Notes under the pieces: generated by a model
The model's input: the letters and a program-made list of their open reading frames with translations, nothing else
Databases searched by the model: none
Told to the model about the DNA's origin: nothing
Assembly: GCA_023133225.1 (NCBI GenBank)
Contig: JAGLWV010000071.1
Coordinates: 1 to 36,574, forward strand
Source of the DNA: Candidatus Aminicenantota bacterium
GTDB lineage: Bacteria; Acidobacteriota; Aminicenantia; Aminicenantales; Aminicenantaceae
Direction of reading: 5' to 3'
DNA: 36,574 nt
Translations under genes and position numbers: made by a program
Part shown: piece after piece, positions 1 through 8,788 of the stretch
How the letters are laid out: each line of letters opens with the position of its first letter
Numbering within the stretch: the first letter of the stretch is position 1

Positions 1-46
1 TACTGAAAACCGGGCTATAATGTTAATGTTATTGAACATAAATGAA

Positions 47-80
47 GGTGTCGGCAGTTTTTATGAATAATTCAGGATAA
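47..80 (-). repeat. Dispersed repeat, full 34-bp copy (left)
   Basis: This 34-bp stretch (core GTCGGCAGTTTTTATGAATA) recurs as a perfect reverse complement at 36433-36466, near the other end of the window. Degenerate copies lie at about 1571-1620 and 25030-25049, and a partial one at the very end of the window. It lies just downstream of the HD-GYP gene stop (minus strand). It is most likely one terminal arm of a dispersed miniature repeat; no transposase is nearby. Confidence 0.75.
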
Positions 81-103
81 TTGAATGTAAAATGAAGAAA
101 TGC

Positions 104-1564
104 TTAGTTTTCCTGGGCTAAAAAGTAGTCTGAAGGTTTAATGTCGTATTTTTCAGGTTCTAGAGATTTTATGATACTCCTTTTATATTCCTCTGTTTCA
201 GGGTCTCTCTCTGTCAAATCGATAATTTCTCCGTCAATTTTATTCCCAATCTCATCGGTAATAAGTTTCACTTTAGGTCTGAGAATAAAGGCCACTTCCG
301 GGTTTGTTTCTGTCACTATGCTCAGCTCACCTGTGTTAAGAGCCACAAGGGTGCCGATAGGATACACTCCTACCATGTTGGCGAAAATTTTGAGCAGGAC
401 AGGGTCGAATTCCTCTCCGCTTTTCTCTATCATCAGGCTCAGGGCTTCGTCTCTGTTCAAGACATACTCTCGATAGGGCCTTTTAGTGGTTATCGCATCA
501 AAAAAATCACATATTTTAACGATTTTACTGAACAGACTTATGGTATCCCTTTTCCAGTATTTGGGGTATCCGGAGAGGTTTGCCCAGAGATGATGCTCTA
601 AGGCAACGTAGATGGCCTTAACAGGAAGATAGCTTACATCTTTTAGACAAACCAGTTTTCCTGCGCCATGGTATGTATGCCTCTGCATTATTTTTTTTTC
701 TTCGTCGTTTAATTTCTCTTTTTTATCGATGATTTCTTTAGGGACACCCAATTTTCCGATATCGTGGAAAAAAGAGCTTATGCCTAAATCTATTAATTCT
801 TTTCTGTCAAGACCTAATCTTCTTCCAAAACAAACGGACAAAATGGAAACATTAGCTGAGTGATAGACAATGTAATCATCAAAATTTTTCATATTAGTTA
901 AGCCTATCATAAAAGCCTCATCCTGGTTTATGATATTGACTATGGATTGTATAAGTCTTCGAGAGGTTCTTAGTCGAGGCATTTTTTCTTCTGGTTCTTT
1001 GTTAAAAACATCTTTAAGGTGGACGATGCTCTTAATAAATACTTTTTTGGCGGCCTGTTTAACCTGTTCTGGTTTCTTGCTCGCGGCTCTTTCAAAAGGA
1101 TGGAGTTTTTCTAAAAATATATGGTTGAGTCCATCGCTTTCTATTTTTGCTTTGAAATCTTCAAAAGGATTTTCACCATTTGTCTTTGAATTTGCAAGAA
1201 GAACAACAAATTGGTTAAATTCATCATTATCCAGACCAGATGCAAAGCCGAGTAATCCTATTTCTCTTTCTCTGAATATTTCCGCCAATAATTTAAACTT
1301 GTGGAAGCTGAGAAAGTCAAATTTGACTCTAATGGTGTTGAAAAATAATGTATTTTCCCGAAAATGGAATTGAGCTTGTCCCCAATCATTTAAAATATTC
1401 TGGAGCATGGTGAAGAGAGGACTTATCTGTTTTACAAAGGCAAGGTTATTGGGCGCATAGATTTGGGCGGTTTTCAAGGCTGAAGAAAACCGGACAAATA
1501 GTTCTTCTGCTGTTTTAAGCAGGGCCTTTTGGGCAGGATCAATATGATTTTTTCTTTCTTCCAT
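104..1564 (-). CDS. HD-GYP domain phosphodiesterase-like protein with N-terminal accessory domain
   Basis: 486 aa, no signal peptide or membrane segment, so probably cytosolic. The C-terminal half is an HD-GYP domain: YHSANVSILS around residues 233-242, the HD dyad in HDIGK (H267, D268), an EHH motif near residue 324, LSGYP at 330-334 and the CDFFDAITTKRPYR stretch. HD-GYP enzymes typically hydrolyse cyclic di-GMP or related dinucleotides using a bi- or trinuclear metal centre; that activity is inferred from motifs only. The N-terminal ~170 residues form a separate domain that resembles the N-terminus of the next gene upstream (1650-3515), which is on the same strand about 85 bp away; the two may be co-transcribed. 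The ATG at 1564 has only a weak SD (CAGG), and a dispersed-repeat fragment lies just upstream of it. Confidence 0.85.
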   Translation of the reverse strand: MEERKNHIDPAQKALLKTAEELFVRFSSALKTAQIYAPNNLAFVKQISPLFTMLQNILNDWGQAQFHFRENTLFFNTIRVKFDFLSFHKFKLLAEIFREREIGLLGFASGLDNDEFNQFVVLLANSKTNGENPFEDFKAKIESDGLNHIFLEKLHPFERAASKKPEQVKQAAKKVFIKSIVHLKDVFNKEPEEKMPRLRTSRRLIQSIVNIINQDEAFMIGLTNMKNFDDYIVYHSANVSILSVCFGRRLGLDRKELIDLGISSFFHDIGKLGVPKEIIDKKEKLNDEEKKIMQRHTYHGAGKLVCLKDVSYLPVKAIYVALEHHLWANLSGYPKYWKRDTISLFSKIVKICDFFDAITTKRPYREYVLNRDEALSLMIEKSGEEFDPVLLKIFANMVGVYPIGTLVALNTGELSIVTETNPEVAFILRPKVKLITDEIGNKIDGEIIDLTERDPETEEYKRSIIKSLEPEKYDIKPSDYFLAQEN

Positions 1565-1570
1565 TTAATT

Positions 1571-1620
1571 AACCTGTATTATTCATAAATAATAATAGAG
1601 GCATCGGCAGTTTTTATGTA
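1571..1620. repeat. Degenerate double copy of the dispersed repeat
   Basis: CCTGTATTATTCATAAA is followed about 15 bp later by ATCGGCAGTTTTTATG in the opposite sense. These are the two halves of the 34-bp repeat (47-80, 36433-36466) arranged head to head, as expected for a miniature element with terminal inverted repeats that has decayed internally. It occupies the whole gap between the HD-GYP gene and the HEAT-repeat gene. Confidence 0.6.
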
Positions 1621-1649
1621 AAGTCAAGGTTAACCATCTTCTGCATCGA

Positions 1650-3515
1650 TTAAGATTTTCTGGGTTCATCTTTACTAGCAATTTTCCACAGCGCAACCTT
1701 ACAGGCGTGACGGATGGTTTTATTCCGTGTTTTAGAACCTTTCATTAAAGCTGTCAATGCTTCAGGAGTGGCCATTGCTTCCAGGGCAGGAACAGTGCAG
1801 AGGCGCGTCTCATTTAGCTTAGATCTATAAAAAATCCTCCATTTTTTCAAAAGAGAACGAAGAAATACGCAAACTTCTGTACTTTGAGCCATTGCCAAAA
1901 ACAGTAAAAGAGCTTTCTTCTCCATCTTATTTCTTTCTTGGAAACCTTTTGTTTTAACCAATTGCATAACGTAGGCCAATGTCGATTTATCTCCAAAATA
2001 TTTAAGGCCCACAGCCGCCAGCGTGCACACTTCCGGCTCCTCATCAGAAAGAAATTTTATCAGGATCTTATTGGCATTCTCATCCTCAATATTTCTCAGA
2101 GCCTGGATAGTTTCGAGTCTTACGCTTTTATCTGGATGGGCAATAAATTTTTCAAGATAGGATATAATTTTCTTTCCCCTTATCCTTCCTAACAGAGATA
2201 TGATTTCTTTTGTCAGAGAAATTCTATTGCCTTGGGCAAGGTCAACAAGGGAAGGGAGATCCCTGCTGCCCATTTCGAAAAGGAAATGTGAGGCTTTCAG
2301 CCGGGTAAGAGGATCTTTTGAGATTTCCCAGATATCAGCAACAAGGGGCAGAGTGCGTGGTCCCAGAAGTTTTAAATATTGAAGTAAAGAGTCAAAATTT
2401 TCTATCTGTCCTTCCAGGAATGATTTTTTCAGGTGACCCAGAGAGCTTTGATCTCTGGCTTTTTGGAGGATTCTCTCCAGTAGTTTCGCCTTGTCTTTAG
2501 AATGTTCAGAGAATGTTTTTTCTAACTCCCGGATGCGGTTTATAATTAAGGCAGCTAAGTCATAATTGAATTTATAGATAACTTCCTTAAAGCATTGATT
2601 AAGGACGTTTAAAGTCGCTGCAAATTGGTCATATCTTTCTTCTAAGAAAAGGAGTTCAAAAAGCAAATTTACCATCTCGAACATGGGTGAAGCTACCCGA
2701 CATTCTTGTATCATGGACTCAATCTTAGGAGTTTCATCCTCGCTCAGGGCTGCTAATTGGGAAGGAATCATTATGTTTTTCTGATTATTTTTATCGTCTT
2801 TTCCCGCTTCCTTGGATTTACTTAAGTGAAGACCTAAAGCAATGCTTCTTCTATCGACATCTTCCCTGTCCTGACGAGTGAGGGGTACCTTTCCTTTTGA
2901 AAATTCTGTTTTATCGATTTCAAAATCTGTTTCTTCTTCTGCTGTGCTGATATCGGATTCAAGAAATTCATCGGGAGCAAAATATCGGATATGAGCAAAG
3001 TCTTTTACCCAAAGAGAATTAACGATGTCAATATTTTCTGGAGGAAGGTCAGAATCTGCTTTTATAGTCACTAAAAATTCTTGGAGCTCATTCTCATCCA
3101 GGCCTTTGTGGAAAGACAGCTCTCTCATTCCATCTTTAAAGAAGAGAAAAGGAAGGCTAGTCTGTTTCTTTTCATCTTGAAAAACTGTTTTTCCTTTGTA
3201 AATAAGTCTAAATTCATTGATAGTGATGAGTAACATCTCGTATTCGTCAAGAAATTCCCTCATTTTCTCAGCAAAAGCATCAAAAGAGTATTTAATGGAA
3301 GGACTTTCAGGGGGATAGATTTTCATCGAAGAATAGGCATTTCCTAATAATTTTAGAACTAACTTTACTTTTGCTGTTTCTTCAGGATCGAGTTGGATTT
3401 TTTTTTCTTGCTCAACAACCTTTTGCCTTTCTAATTTTGAAAAGTTCATTTTCGCCTCTGTCTCTGGAGAAGCACGAGCCTTAAAAGAGATTGGTGGATT
3501 CAGAATATGTTTCAT
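1650..3515 (-). CDS. HEAT-repeat protein with N-terminal domain shared with the HD-GYP neighbour
   Basis: 621 aa as tracked, soluble, acidic and charged. Residues ~45-185 carry the pattern Y.P.S...F followed by ITINEFRLIYKGKTVF and FHKGLDENELQEFL, which closely parallels the N-terminus of the adjacent HD-GYP protein (FHFRENTLFFNTIRVKF, FASGLDNDEFNQFV). Residues ~385-610 form tandem two-helix HEAT/Armadillo-type repeats such as PDKSVRLETIQALRNI and DEEPEVCTLAAVGLKYFGD. HEAT repeats usually mediate protein-protein contact, so a scaffold or partner role for the HD-GYP protein is a reasonable inference. The ATG at 3515 has no visible SD; an in-frame ATG at 3449 (residue 23) is preceded by AGAGG at a good distance and may be the true start. 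No enzyme motif was seen. Confidence 0.75.
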   Translation of the reverse strand: MKHILNPPISFKARASPETEAKMNFSKLERQKVVEQEKKIQLDPEETAKVKLVLKLLGNAYSSMKIYPPESPSIKYSFDAFAEKMREFLDEYEMLLITINEFRLIYKGKTVFQDEKKQTSLPFLFFKDGMRELSFHKGLDENELQEFLVTIKADSDLPPENIDIVNSLWVKDFAHIRYFAPDEFLESDISTAEEETDFEIDKTEFSKGKVPLTRQDREDVDRRSIALGLHLSKSKEAGKDDKNNQKNIMIPSQLAALSEDETPKIESMIQECRVASPMFEMVNLLFELLFLEERYDQFAATLNVLNQCFKEVIYKFNYDLAALIINRIRELEKTFSEHSKDKAKLLERILQKARDQSSLGHLKKSFLEGQIENFDSLLQYLKLLGPRTLPLVADIWEISKDPLTRLKASHFLFEMGSRDLPSLVDLAQGNRISLTKEIISLLGRIRGKKIISYLEKFIAHPDKSVRLETIQALRNIEDENANKILIKFLSDEEPEVCTLAAVGLKYFGDKSTLAYVMQLVKTKGFQERNKMEKKALLLFLAMAQSTEVCVFLRSLLKKWRIFYRSKLNETRLCTVPALEAMATPEALTALMKGSKTRNKTIRHACKVALWKIASKDEPRKS

Positions 3516-3726
3516 AAATTACTCAGTAAATGGATAAAATGGGCTTAGTCGTAACAGAAGACAAATAATTGAATAGAAATTCATTGCTGACCTTTATTGA
3601 CGTAACTATAAATACATGAAGAAATCTGCAGGTTCAATAGCCTTAAAAGATGAATTATGGAGTGATTTTTTTGCCACGTTTTTCTCACCCTGAATGAGGA
3701 GGAATATAATCCCCAATGAAGAAGAC

Positions 3727-5466
3727 TTATTTTTGGTGTTCTTGTGAAAGAACGCCCTGGTTTTTTTCTTCCTTTAGTTTTTGCAGAAGTTTGAAGGTTT
3801 CTCTGGTTGGAAAAAGATCATAGTCTCTTGTCAACAACTCAGAGGCTTTTTCATAGTTCTTTATTATGATGTAAAATTTTGCGGAATAAAGCAGGACCAA
3901 ATGATTTTTAGGAAAAAAATTCAGCATTTCGACTACAATCTTTTCTCCCTCTGAGATTTCCCCTTTAAAGGCAAGAAAAAAAGCATATATGAAGTAAAAA
4001 TGTTGTGATTGATCTCTTCTTAATTTTATTAACTTATTGAAATACTTTTCTGCCATATTAAAATTTTTTTTAAAAGTAAAATATTGGATAAGATTCTCGT
4101 ATATTTTCACTTCATATCTTGAATAGAGATGATGTTCTTTTTGAGAGAGAATAGAATTAAATATCTCCATTGCTTTTTTTTCATCCCTCGGGAGATATGT
4201 CACCCCAACATTAAATCTTGCCAGCAGATTTTCCCTTGAGGTATCTTTAAAACTGAGCCAGAAATCGGTTTCATTTTTTCCGAAAATTTTATTTTTTGGA
4301 TACATCTCAACCGCGTAAAAAAGAAACAGCAAAGACAGGAGAACGATCGAGACAGGTCTGAACTTCATTTTTTTTAAGAGGATAAAAGCCAAACATGTGA
4401 GGAACAGGGCTGATGGCAGGTAGAGAAATCGCCAGGCAATATAGATAGCGGTGGATGAGACAAATATGATCACGACAGAAGGTAAAAGAAGGAGGTAAAA
4501 AGAGACAAAAGCAAGTACAAGGGATGTATTTTTTACTTTTTTTGTCAATAACAGAAATGCTGAGATAATGAAAAGTATAGTAATCATTCCACCAAAAATC
4601 TGAAGAAAAATGTTGTTAAAAACCTTATATGAATCGACAGTAATGCTTAAAAGGAATGGAAAAAAAATCCGGAGAGAATAAAAACCAATTGTCGAGAAGA
4701 AATCGAACAGAGTTCTCCCCGAGGGTTCATATCCTGGTGAACCCATAGCAATATTCCTCAAAATGAACCATAAAAGAATGCTGAAGACAAAAGGAATCAT
4801 GGGAATAGCCGAATCTTTGAATCTTGGCTTACTCGCATACAGAATGAAGAAAAATATAAAGAATAAAAAAATGGTGTTTTCTTTAGAGAGTAGCGAACAA
4901 AGGTAAAAAAAAGAAGAAAAAGCTAGAGAAAGATAATGGTTTCTCTTTAAAAATTTCAAGAAAAGCAATATAGACAAGGATGCAAAAAGGAATGAGAGCA
5001 AATCGGTTCTTCCTGAGATCCAGGATACATTTTCGAAATGAAAAGGAAAAACAGAAAAAAGCAAGGTACTAAAAAAGGATGTGAGTAAACTCAGTCCAAG
5101 GTTTTGAAGGATAAAATATATAATGATTGTATTCAGTATTTGGATGAGGATGTTTGTTAAATGAAAACCGGCTGGATTAAATTCCCATGTTTTTCGGTCA
5201 AGCCAGTATGAGAGGGAGGTAAGTGGCCGGTAAAACTGTCTTGACCGATCTAAACGGATGCTGTTTTCATCTGTGCCAGAGAAGCCTCCAAAAGGAGTGA
5301 ACAAAAATTTTTTTAAGAAATGAGGTGCTGAGATGTAGGGATTTTCAGTTATGAAGTATTTATCATCCCATAGGAAATCTCCCTTCATAGACGGCAAGAA
5401 AATGGATAGATTAACCGTGATTATTACTAGAATGAAAATGAAATTAAATCTTATGTTTTTTTTCAA
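3727..5466 (-). CDS. TMTC-like multispanning membrane protein with C-terminal TPRs
   Basis: 579 aa. A signal-anchor helix (~8-25) is followed by GDFLWDDKYFITENPYI at ~29-45, the FxWDDxxxIxxNPxI signature of bacterial proteins related to the TMTC/GT-C O-mannosyltransferase group. SWISGRTDLLSFLF (~148-161) fits the same family. About ten hydrophobic helices extend to ~385, and the last ~170 residues are TPR-like (MAEKYFNKLIKLRR, YEKASELLTRDYDLFP). In family terms this would be a polyprenyl-phosphate-sugar-dependent glycosyltransferase acting at the outer face of the inner membrane; the substrate is unknown and activity is not shown. The start is TTG with only a weak SD. It is a monocistronic minus-strand gene, divergent from the HD gene at 5677. 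Lys/Phe/Ile richness and long A/T runs make its base composition more AT-rich than its neighbours. Confidence 0.75.
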   Translation of the reverse strand: MKKNIRFNFIFILVIITVNLSIFLPSMKGDFLWDDKYFITENPYISAPHFLKKFLFTPFGGFSGTDENSIRLDRSRQFYRPLTSLSYWLDRKTWEFNPAGFHLTNILIQILNTIIIYFILQNLGLSLLTSFFSTLLFSVFPFHFENVSWISGRTDLLSFLFASLSILLFLKFLKRNHYLSLAFSSFFYLCSLLSKENTIFLFFIFFFILYASKPRFKDSAIPMIPFVFSILLWFILRNIAMGSPGYEPSGRTLFDFFSTIGFYSLRIFFPFLLSITVDSYKVFNNIFLQIFGGMITILFIISAFLLLTKKVKNTSLVLAFVSFYLLLLPSVVIIFVSSTAIYIAWRFLYLPSALFLTCLAFILLKKMKFRPVSIVLLSLLFLFYAVEMYPKNKIFGKNETDFWLSFKDTSRENLLARFNVGVTYLPRDEKKAMEIFNSILSQKEHHLYSRYEVKIYENLIQYFTFKKNFNMAEKYFNKLIKLRRDQSQHFYFIYAFFLAFKGEISEGEKIVVEMLNFFPKNHLVLLYSAKFYIIIKNYEKASELLTRDYDLFPTRETFKLLQKLKEEKNQGVLSQEHQK

Positions 5467-5676
5467 TTTTTCTGCATTTCAAATAATATCTTTTTCTAGT
5501 TTACTCGAATCATCGCAATAAATCATCCTTTTGGGTGAGAAGTAAAGGGAGAAAATCCTTCCAGCAATCACCCCTAAAGGCTATTTACTTGAAGTATGAT
5601 TTATATTAATTTTAGTTTGACAATGGTGTCAGGGTATAAAGGATGTTTCCGGCCGTAATGAAAAAGAGGGCATAAA

Positions 5677-6639
5677 ATGGAAAAATTAAAGATATATGTT
5701 TTCAAACACTTCGAGAAAATTCTTATTTTGACAATTTTATTATGTATTATAGCCATTAGTTATTTTGTGCCCTATAAAATCGGATTCCTCAATTTCTTCT
5801 ATCTGCCCATAATCGCAGCCGGGTATTCCCTGGGTAGACGGATGGCTGTTCTCACTGCTTTTCTCTGCATCCTGGTCGTAGTTGTTTTTTTGCTGCTCTC
5901 CCCCTCTTCCTTCTTTACGGCCGACACAGAGAAGGTTTATGTCATAGTAAGCCTCACCGCCTGGGGCTCTTTTTTAATCCTGACAAGCGCGGCGATGGGA
6001 TATCTATACGAGGAAAAGGAAAGAAAGATCAAAGATTTGAAGGCTGCCTATATCGGGATTCTGGAGATTCTCTCCAAATACCTTGAATCTGCGGATAAAT
6101 ACACGAAAGGCCATTCGGTCAGGGTGTCTCATTTATCAGAAGATATTGCCCGGGTCATGGGATTACCCTCTTTCGAAAGAGAAAATATTAAGGTTGCAGC
6201 CCTTCTCCATGACATTGGAAAGACTGAGATAAGCATGGACATAGTCCGTAAAGCAGCCTCTCTGACTTCTTCGGAGAATGAGCTGATGTCATCCCATTCA
6301 GAGAAGGGCGCAAGGATCATATCTCTTGTGGGAGGAGTATTAGAGGAGGCGGTTCCGATCGTTATAGCCCATCATAAATACTATTTTGAAGACAAGGATT
6401 TTTCATCCAGTGATAGGGATAAGATTCCTATCGGAGCAGCAATAATCGCTGTCGCCGACTCATACGACGCCATGATAACAGACAGAGCCTACCGGAGAGG
6501 AAGACCCCCCTGGGAAGCCTACAAAGAGATTGAGAAAGGAGCGGGAAAGCAGTTTCATCCGCATGTGGTTAAGGCCTTTAAAGAAGTCCTCATGACTAAA
6601 GAAAAGTATAGATTTGAAAAAGAAGAAGCAGTTATGTAG
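5677..6639 (+). CDS. Membrane-anchored HD-domain (HD-GYP-like) protein with degenerate GYP
   Basis: 320 aa. Residues ~13-115 contain three or four hydrophobic helices, then a short linker (EEKERKIKDLK), then an HD-GYP-type domain from ~130: YTKGHSVRVSHLSEDIA, ALLHDIGKTEIS (H178, D179), SHSEKGARII, VIAHHKYYFEDKDF and VADSYDAMITDRAYRRG. The HD dyad and the downstream DSYDAM motif are present, but the expected HHE...GYP segment reads HHKYYFEDKDF, so the GYP tripeptide is missing. It is probably a cyclic-dinucleotide or nucleotide phosphohydrolase that senses a membrane or periplasmic signal; substrate specificity cannot be inferred. The ATG has a good SD (GAGGG, 7 nt upstream). Its stop codon overlaps the 56-bp palindrome at 6638-6693, which separates it from the convergent racemase gene. 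Confidence 0.85.
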   Translation: MEKLKIYVFKHFEKILILTILLCIIAISYFVPYKIGFLNFFYLPIIAAGYSLGRRMAVLTAFLCILVVVVFLLLSPSSFFTADTEKVYVIVSLTAWGSFLILTSAAMGYLYEEKERKIKDLKAAYIGILEILSKYLESADKYTKGHSVRVSHLSEDIARVMGLPSFERENIKVAALLHDIGKTEISMDIVRKAASLTSSENELMSSHSEKGARIISLVGGVLEEAVPIVIAHHKYYFEDKDFSSSDRDKIPIGAAIIAVADSYDAMITDRAYRRGRPPWEAYKEIEKGAGKQFHPHVVKAFKEVLMTKEKYRFEKEEAVM

Positions 6640-6693
6640 AAATCAGGGACATGTACCGATTTTGTGAAATCGGTAACGTGTCCCATGATTTCT
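6638..6693. repeat. 56-bp REP-like palindrome, copy A
   Basis: AGAAATCA...TGATTTCT folds into one long imperfect hairpin: AGAAATC/GATTTCT, then GGGACA/TGTCCC, then ACCGATTT/AAATCGG(T) around a TGTG loop. Identical 56-bp copies lie at 17020-17075 and 18138-18193. Here it spans exactly from the TAG stop of the plus-strand HD gene (6637-6639) to the TAA stop of the minus-strand racemase (6695-6693), so it is the entire convergent intergenic region. It may serve as a bidirectional transcription end or mRNA 3' stabiliser. No U-tract is present, so it is not a textbook intrinsic terminator. Confidence 0.9.
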
Positions 6694-7367
6694 TAATACT
6701 CTGGATGGTATCTTCTGATTTTGCTGGTGGATACTTTGTATTTTACTAAGCCAGCTGCGATGATTAAAGCACAAACGATGCCGTCTAAAACAGGAACCCC
6801 CAGTTTTTCTTCCAGATGCTTATCCAATCCTGTCATCCCAGCACATCCCAGGACGAGGACTTCTGCCATATCTTCCTTGATGGATGATTGTGCGGTCTCC
6901 ATGTACTTTAGCTCATCGCTTTTTTTAATCGTTTCTTTCCTGGGGGCTCTAACAGAGGCCAGAACATCCTGAAGGTGATATTTTCTCGCAAGGGCTTCTT
7001 TTATGGGTATAGAATGTTCGGAAGTTGTAAGGACTGAGAAGCGGTGTCCCAGCATAGAAGCAATTTTCATTGACGCTTCTGCAATTCCCACGACAGGTTT
7101 TCTGGTGATTTCTTTCATAACGTCGATATTGGGGTCATCGTGACAGGCGATGATAAAGGCATCAAATTTATCTTCATTTTCTCTAACAAGTTGTATCATC
7201 CCTGGAGCAGCTTTAATCTCATCCTCATAGGTTTCAATAAATTTCGGCGCCCCTGGCGTAGGTTTGCATGTTACCTCGAATTCTCCAGCGGAAAAACTTT
7301 CTGCGGTTCTCTGGATGGCTTCGGTCATTTCAAGGTCACTGTTTGGGTTTATGATCAATATCTTCAT
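6693..7367 (-). CDS. Hydantoin racemase-like Asp/Glu racemase family protein
   Basis: 224 aa, cytosolic. It starts MKILIINPNSDLEMT, typical of the hydantoin/allantoin racemase branch of the Asp/Glu/hydantoin racemase family. The two catalytic cysteines used in this cofactor-independent fold are both visible: C75 in FIIACHDDPNID and C175 in VLVLGCAGMTG. The expected reaction is interconversion of D and L 5-monosubstituted hydantoins (or allantoin), which fits the D-hydantoinase at the head of the same operon. An SD (TAAGGAG) overlaps the stop codon of the upstream symporter gene, so translation is probably coupled. It is the last gene of the four-gene operon, ending in palindrome copy A. Alternatives within the family (aspartate racemase, maleate isomerase) are less likely given N-terminus and context. 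Confidence 0.85.
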   Translation of the reverse strand: MKILIINPNSDLEMTEAIQRTAESFSAGEFEVTCKPTPGAPKFIETYEDEIKAAPGMIQLVRENEDKFDAFIIACHDDPNIDVMKEITRKPVVGIAEASMKIASMLGHRFSVLTTSEHSIPIKEALARKYHLQDVLASVRAPRKETIKKSDELKYMETAQSSIKEDMAEVLVLGCAGMTGLDKHLEEKLGVPVLDGIVCALIIAAGLVKYKVSTSKIRRYHPEY

Positions 7368-7378
7368 GCTCTCTCTCC

Positions 7379-8788
7379 TTATTTTGCAGTTTTTACGTAT
7401 TTTTTTGAAGCATCAATGAGCTTTGTTGCATATTTATTCCTGGCGCTTAAGTAATCATTCATTAATTTGAAGAAAACGCCGCTAAGCGCCAGGACTGCTA
7501 CCAGGTTTGGCAGCGAACAGACACCTACGGATATGGTTGCAAATACCCATAATTTATCAACATCAGCGATTCCTGCAAATATCATACCCGGGATTAAGTA
7601 GAACCATTTAAGGTATTTCATCGCTTTTTTGCTGAATACGTTTAAAACAGCGGTTTCAAAGTAAATAAAGAATCCGATTTGAGTGGACAGGCAGAAAGTC
7701 AGTATGGAAAAAGAGATTAATGCGCTTGAAAGACCTGTAGGAAGAACAGAGGAAAAAGCCTGGATGACCAGCTCTATGCCTGATCGCCCGTTCGATAAAA
7801 CACCTGTGGAGAGGACAGCAAATGATGTTATCGTGCAGATAACAATTGTATCTATGAAGACTTCAAATGCTCCCCAGAGCCCCTGTTGAAAAGGATGTTT
7901 TGTGTTTGCTGTAGCATGGGCCATGGGTGCTGTGCCAAGGCCGGCTTCGTTCGATAGCATACCTTTTGCCATGCCTTCTTTGATAGCAACAGCCACTGCC
8001 GCCCCTGCAAATCCTCCGGTGGCTGGTGCAGTTGCGAAGGCATACTTGAATATCATTCCGAACACCTCAGGAATTTTCTCCCGGTTAAGGATAAGGATTG
8101 TTAATCCGCCAAAGATATATACAACGGACATGAGAGGAACGAGCTTTCCACAGAATTGCCCGATTCGCCTAATCCCTCCTATGACCACAAAACCTGTGAT
8201 TATGGCCATCGCTCCTGTTACCATGTAAGGATTAATATTATAGCTCGTCAAAAAGGCGCGGCCTACTGTGTGTGCCTGGAGCAGGGATGCGCTTAAAACA
8301 GCATTGATAAGCACACCTATACTGAACAGCTTGGCAAGAAATTTCCAGCCTAATGCTTTATTGATGTAATACATCGGTCCGCCGTGGAGGCGGCCTTTTT
8401 CATCGATATCTCTGTAATGTACGGCGAGTGTTATCTCAGCAGTTTTAGTCATCATTCCGAGTAAAGCCAATAGCCACATCCAGAATATTGCTCCCGGTCC
8501 TCCGATTGATAAAGCTGTGGCCACGCCCGCCATATTCCCCATTCCAACAGTACTGGCTAGAGCCGTGGTTGTAGCCTGGAAGGGTGTCATCTTTCCCTTT
8601 TCATCGGCTTCTGTCTTTTCAAAGATCTTCCCAAAGGTATTCTTCAGGATAAATCTGAATTTTCTTATCTGGAAGAAACCGGATTTCATTGAGAAAAACA
8701 CAGCAACAAATGCAATAAAGACCAGAGTCCACGGTCCCCAGAGTATGTCCTCGATCTTAGAGGCAAGATCCAGTATGCTTTCTAACAA
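7379..8788 (-). CDS. AGCS family Na+/alanine (glycine) symporter
   Basis: 469 aa with about ten to eleven hydrophobic helices. Family signatures are clear: WGPWTLVFIAFVAVFFS near the N-terminus, TTALASTVGMGNMAGVATALSIGGPGAIFWMW (~72-104), KTAEITLAVHYRD, GGPMYYI and GMLSNEAGLGTAPMAHA (~274-290), the last being highly diagnostic of AGCS symporters. It should import a small neutral amino acid with Na+ across the inner membrane. The ORF begins with a TTG codon placed immediately after the TGA of the decarboxylase (TGATTG), with GAGGAG 8 nt upstream, so it is translationally coupled. Position between a PLP decarboxylase and a hydantoin racemase suggests the substrate is an amino acid or related ureide fed to that pathway; this is inference. 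Confidence 0.93.
   Translation of the reverse strand: MLESILDLASKIEDILWGPWTLVFIAFVAVFFSMKSGFFQIRKFRFILKNTFGKIFEKTEADEKGKMTPFQATTTALASTVGMGNMAGVATALSIGGPGAIFWMWLLALLGMMTKTAEITLAVHYRDIDEKGRLHGGPMYYINKALGWKFLAKLFSIGVLINAVLSASLLQAHTVGRAFLTSYNINPYMVTGAMAIITGFVVIGGIRRIGQFCGKLVPLMSVVYIFGGLTILILNREKIPEVFGMIFKYAFATAPATGGFAGAAVAVAIKEGMAKGMLSNEAGLGTAPMAHATANTKHPFQQGLWGAFEVFIDTIVICTITSFAVLSTGVLSNGRSGIELVIQAFSSVLPTGLSSALISFSILTFCLSTQIGFFIYFETAVLNVFSKKAMKYLKWFYLIPGMIFAGIADVDKLWVFATISVGVCSLPNLVAVLALSGVFFKLMNDYLSARNKYATKLIDASKKYVKTAK

Noticed and set aside
141-476. 111-aa plus-strand ORF opposite the HD-GYP gene
   Set aside because: Antisense shadow of a well-supported gene, with no domain and no SD.
5617-5640. 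TTGACA ... TATAAA before the membrane HD gene
   Set aside because: The spacer is only 12 bp, too short for a sigma70 promoter.
7902-8228. 108-aa plus-strand ORF opposite the AGCS symporter
   Set aside because: Antisense shadow of a strongly conserved gene; its Ala/Pro richness mirrors the codon pattern of the real frame.
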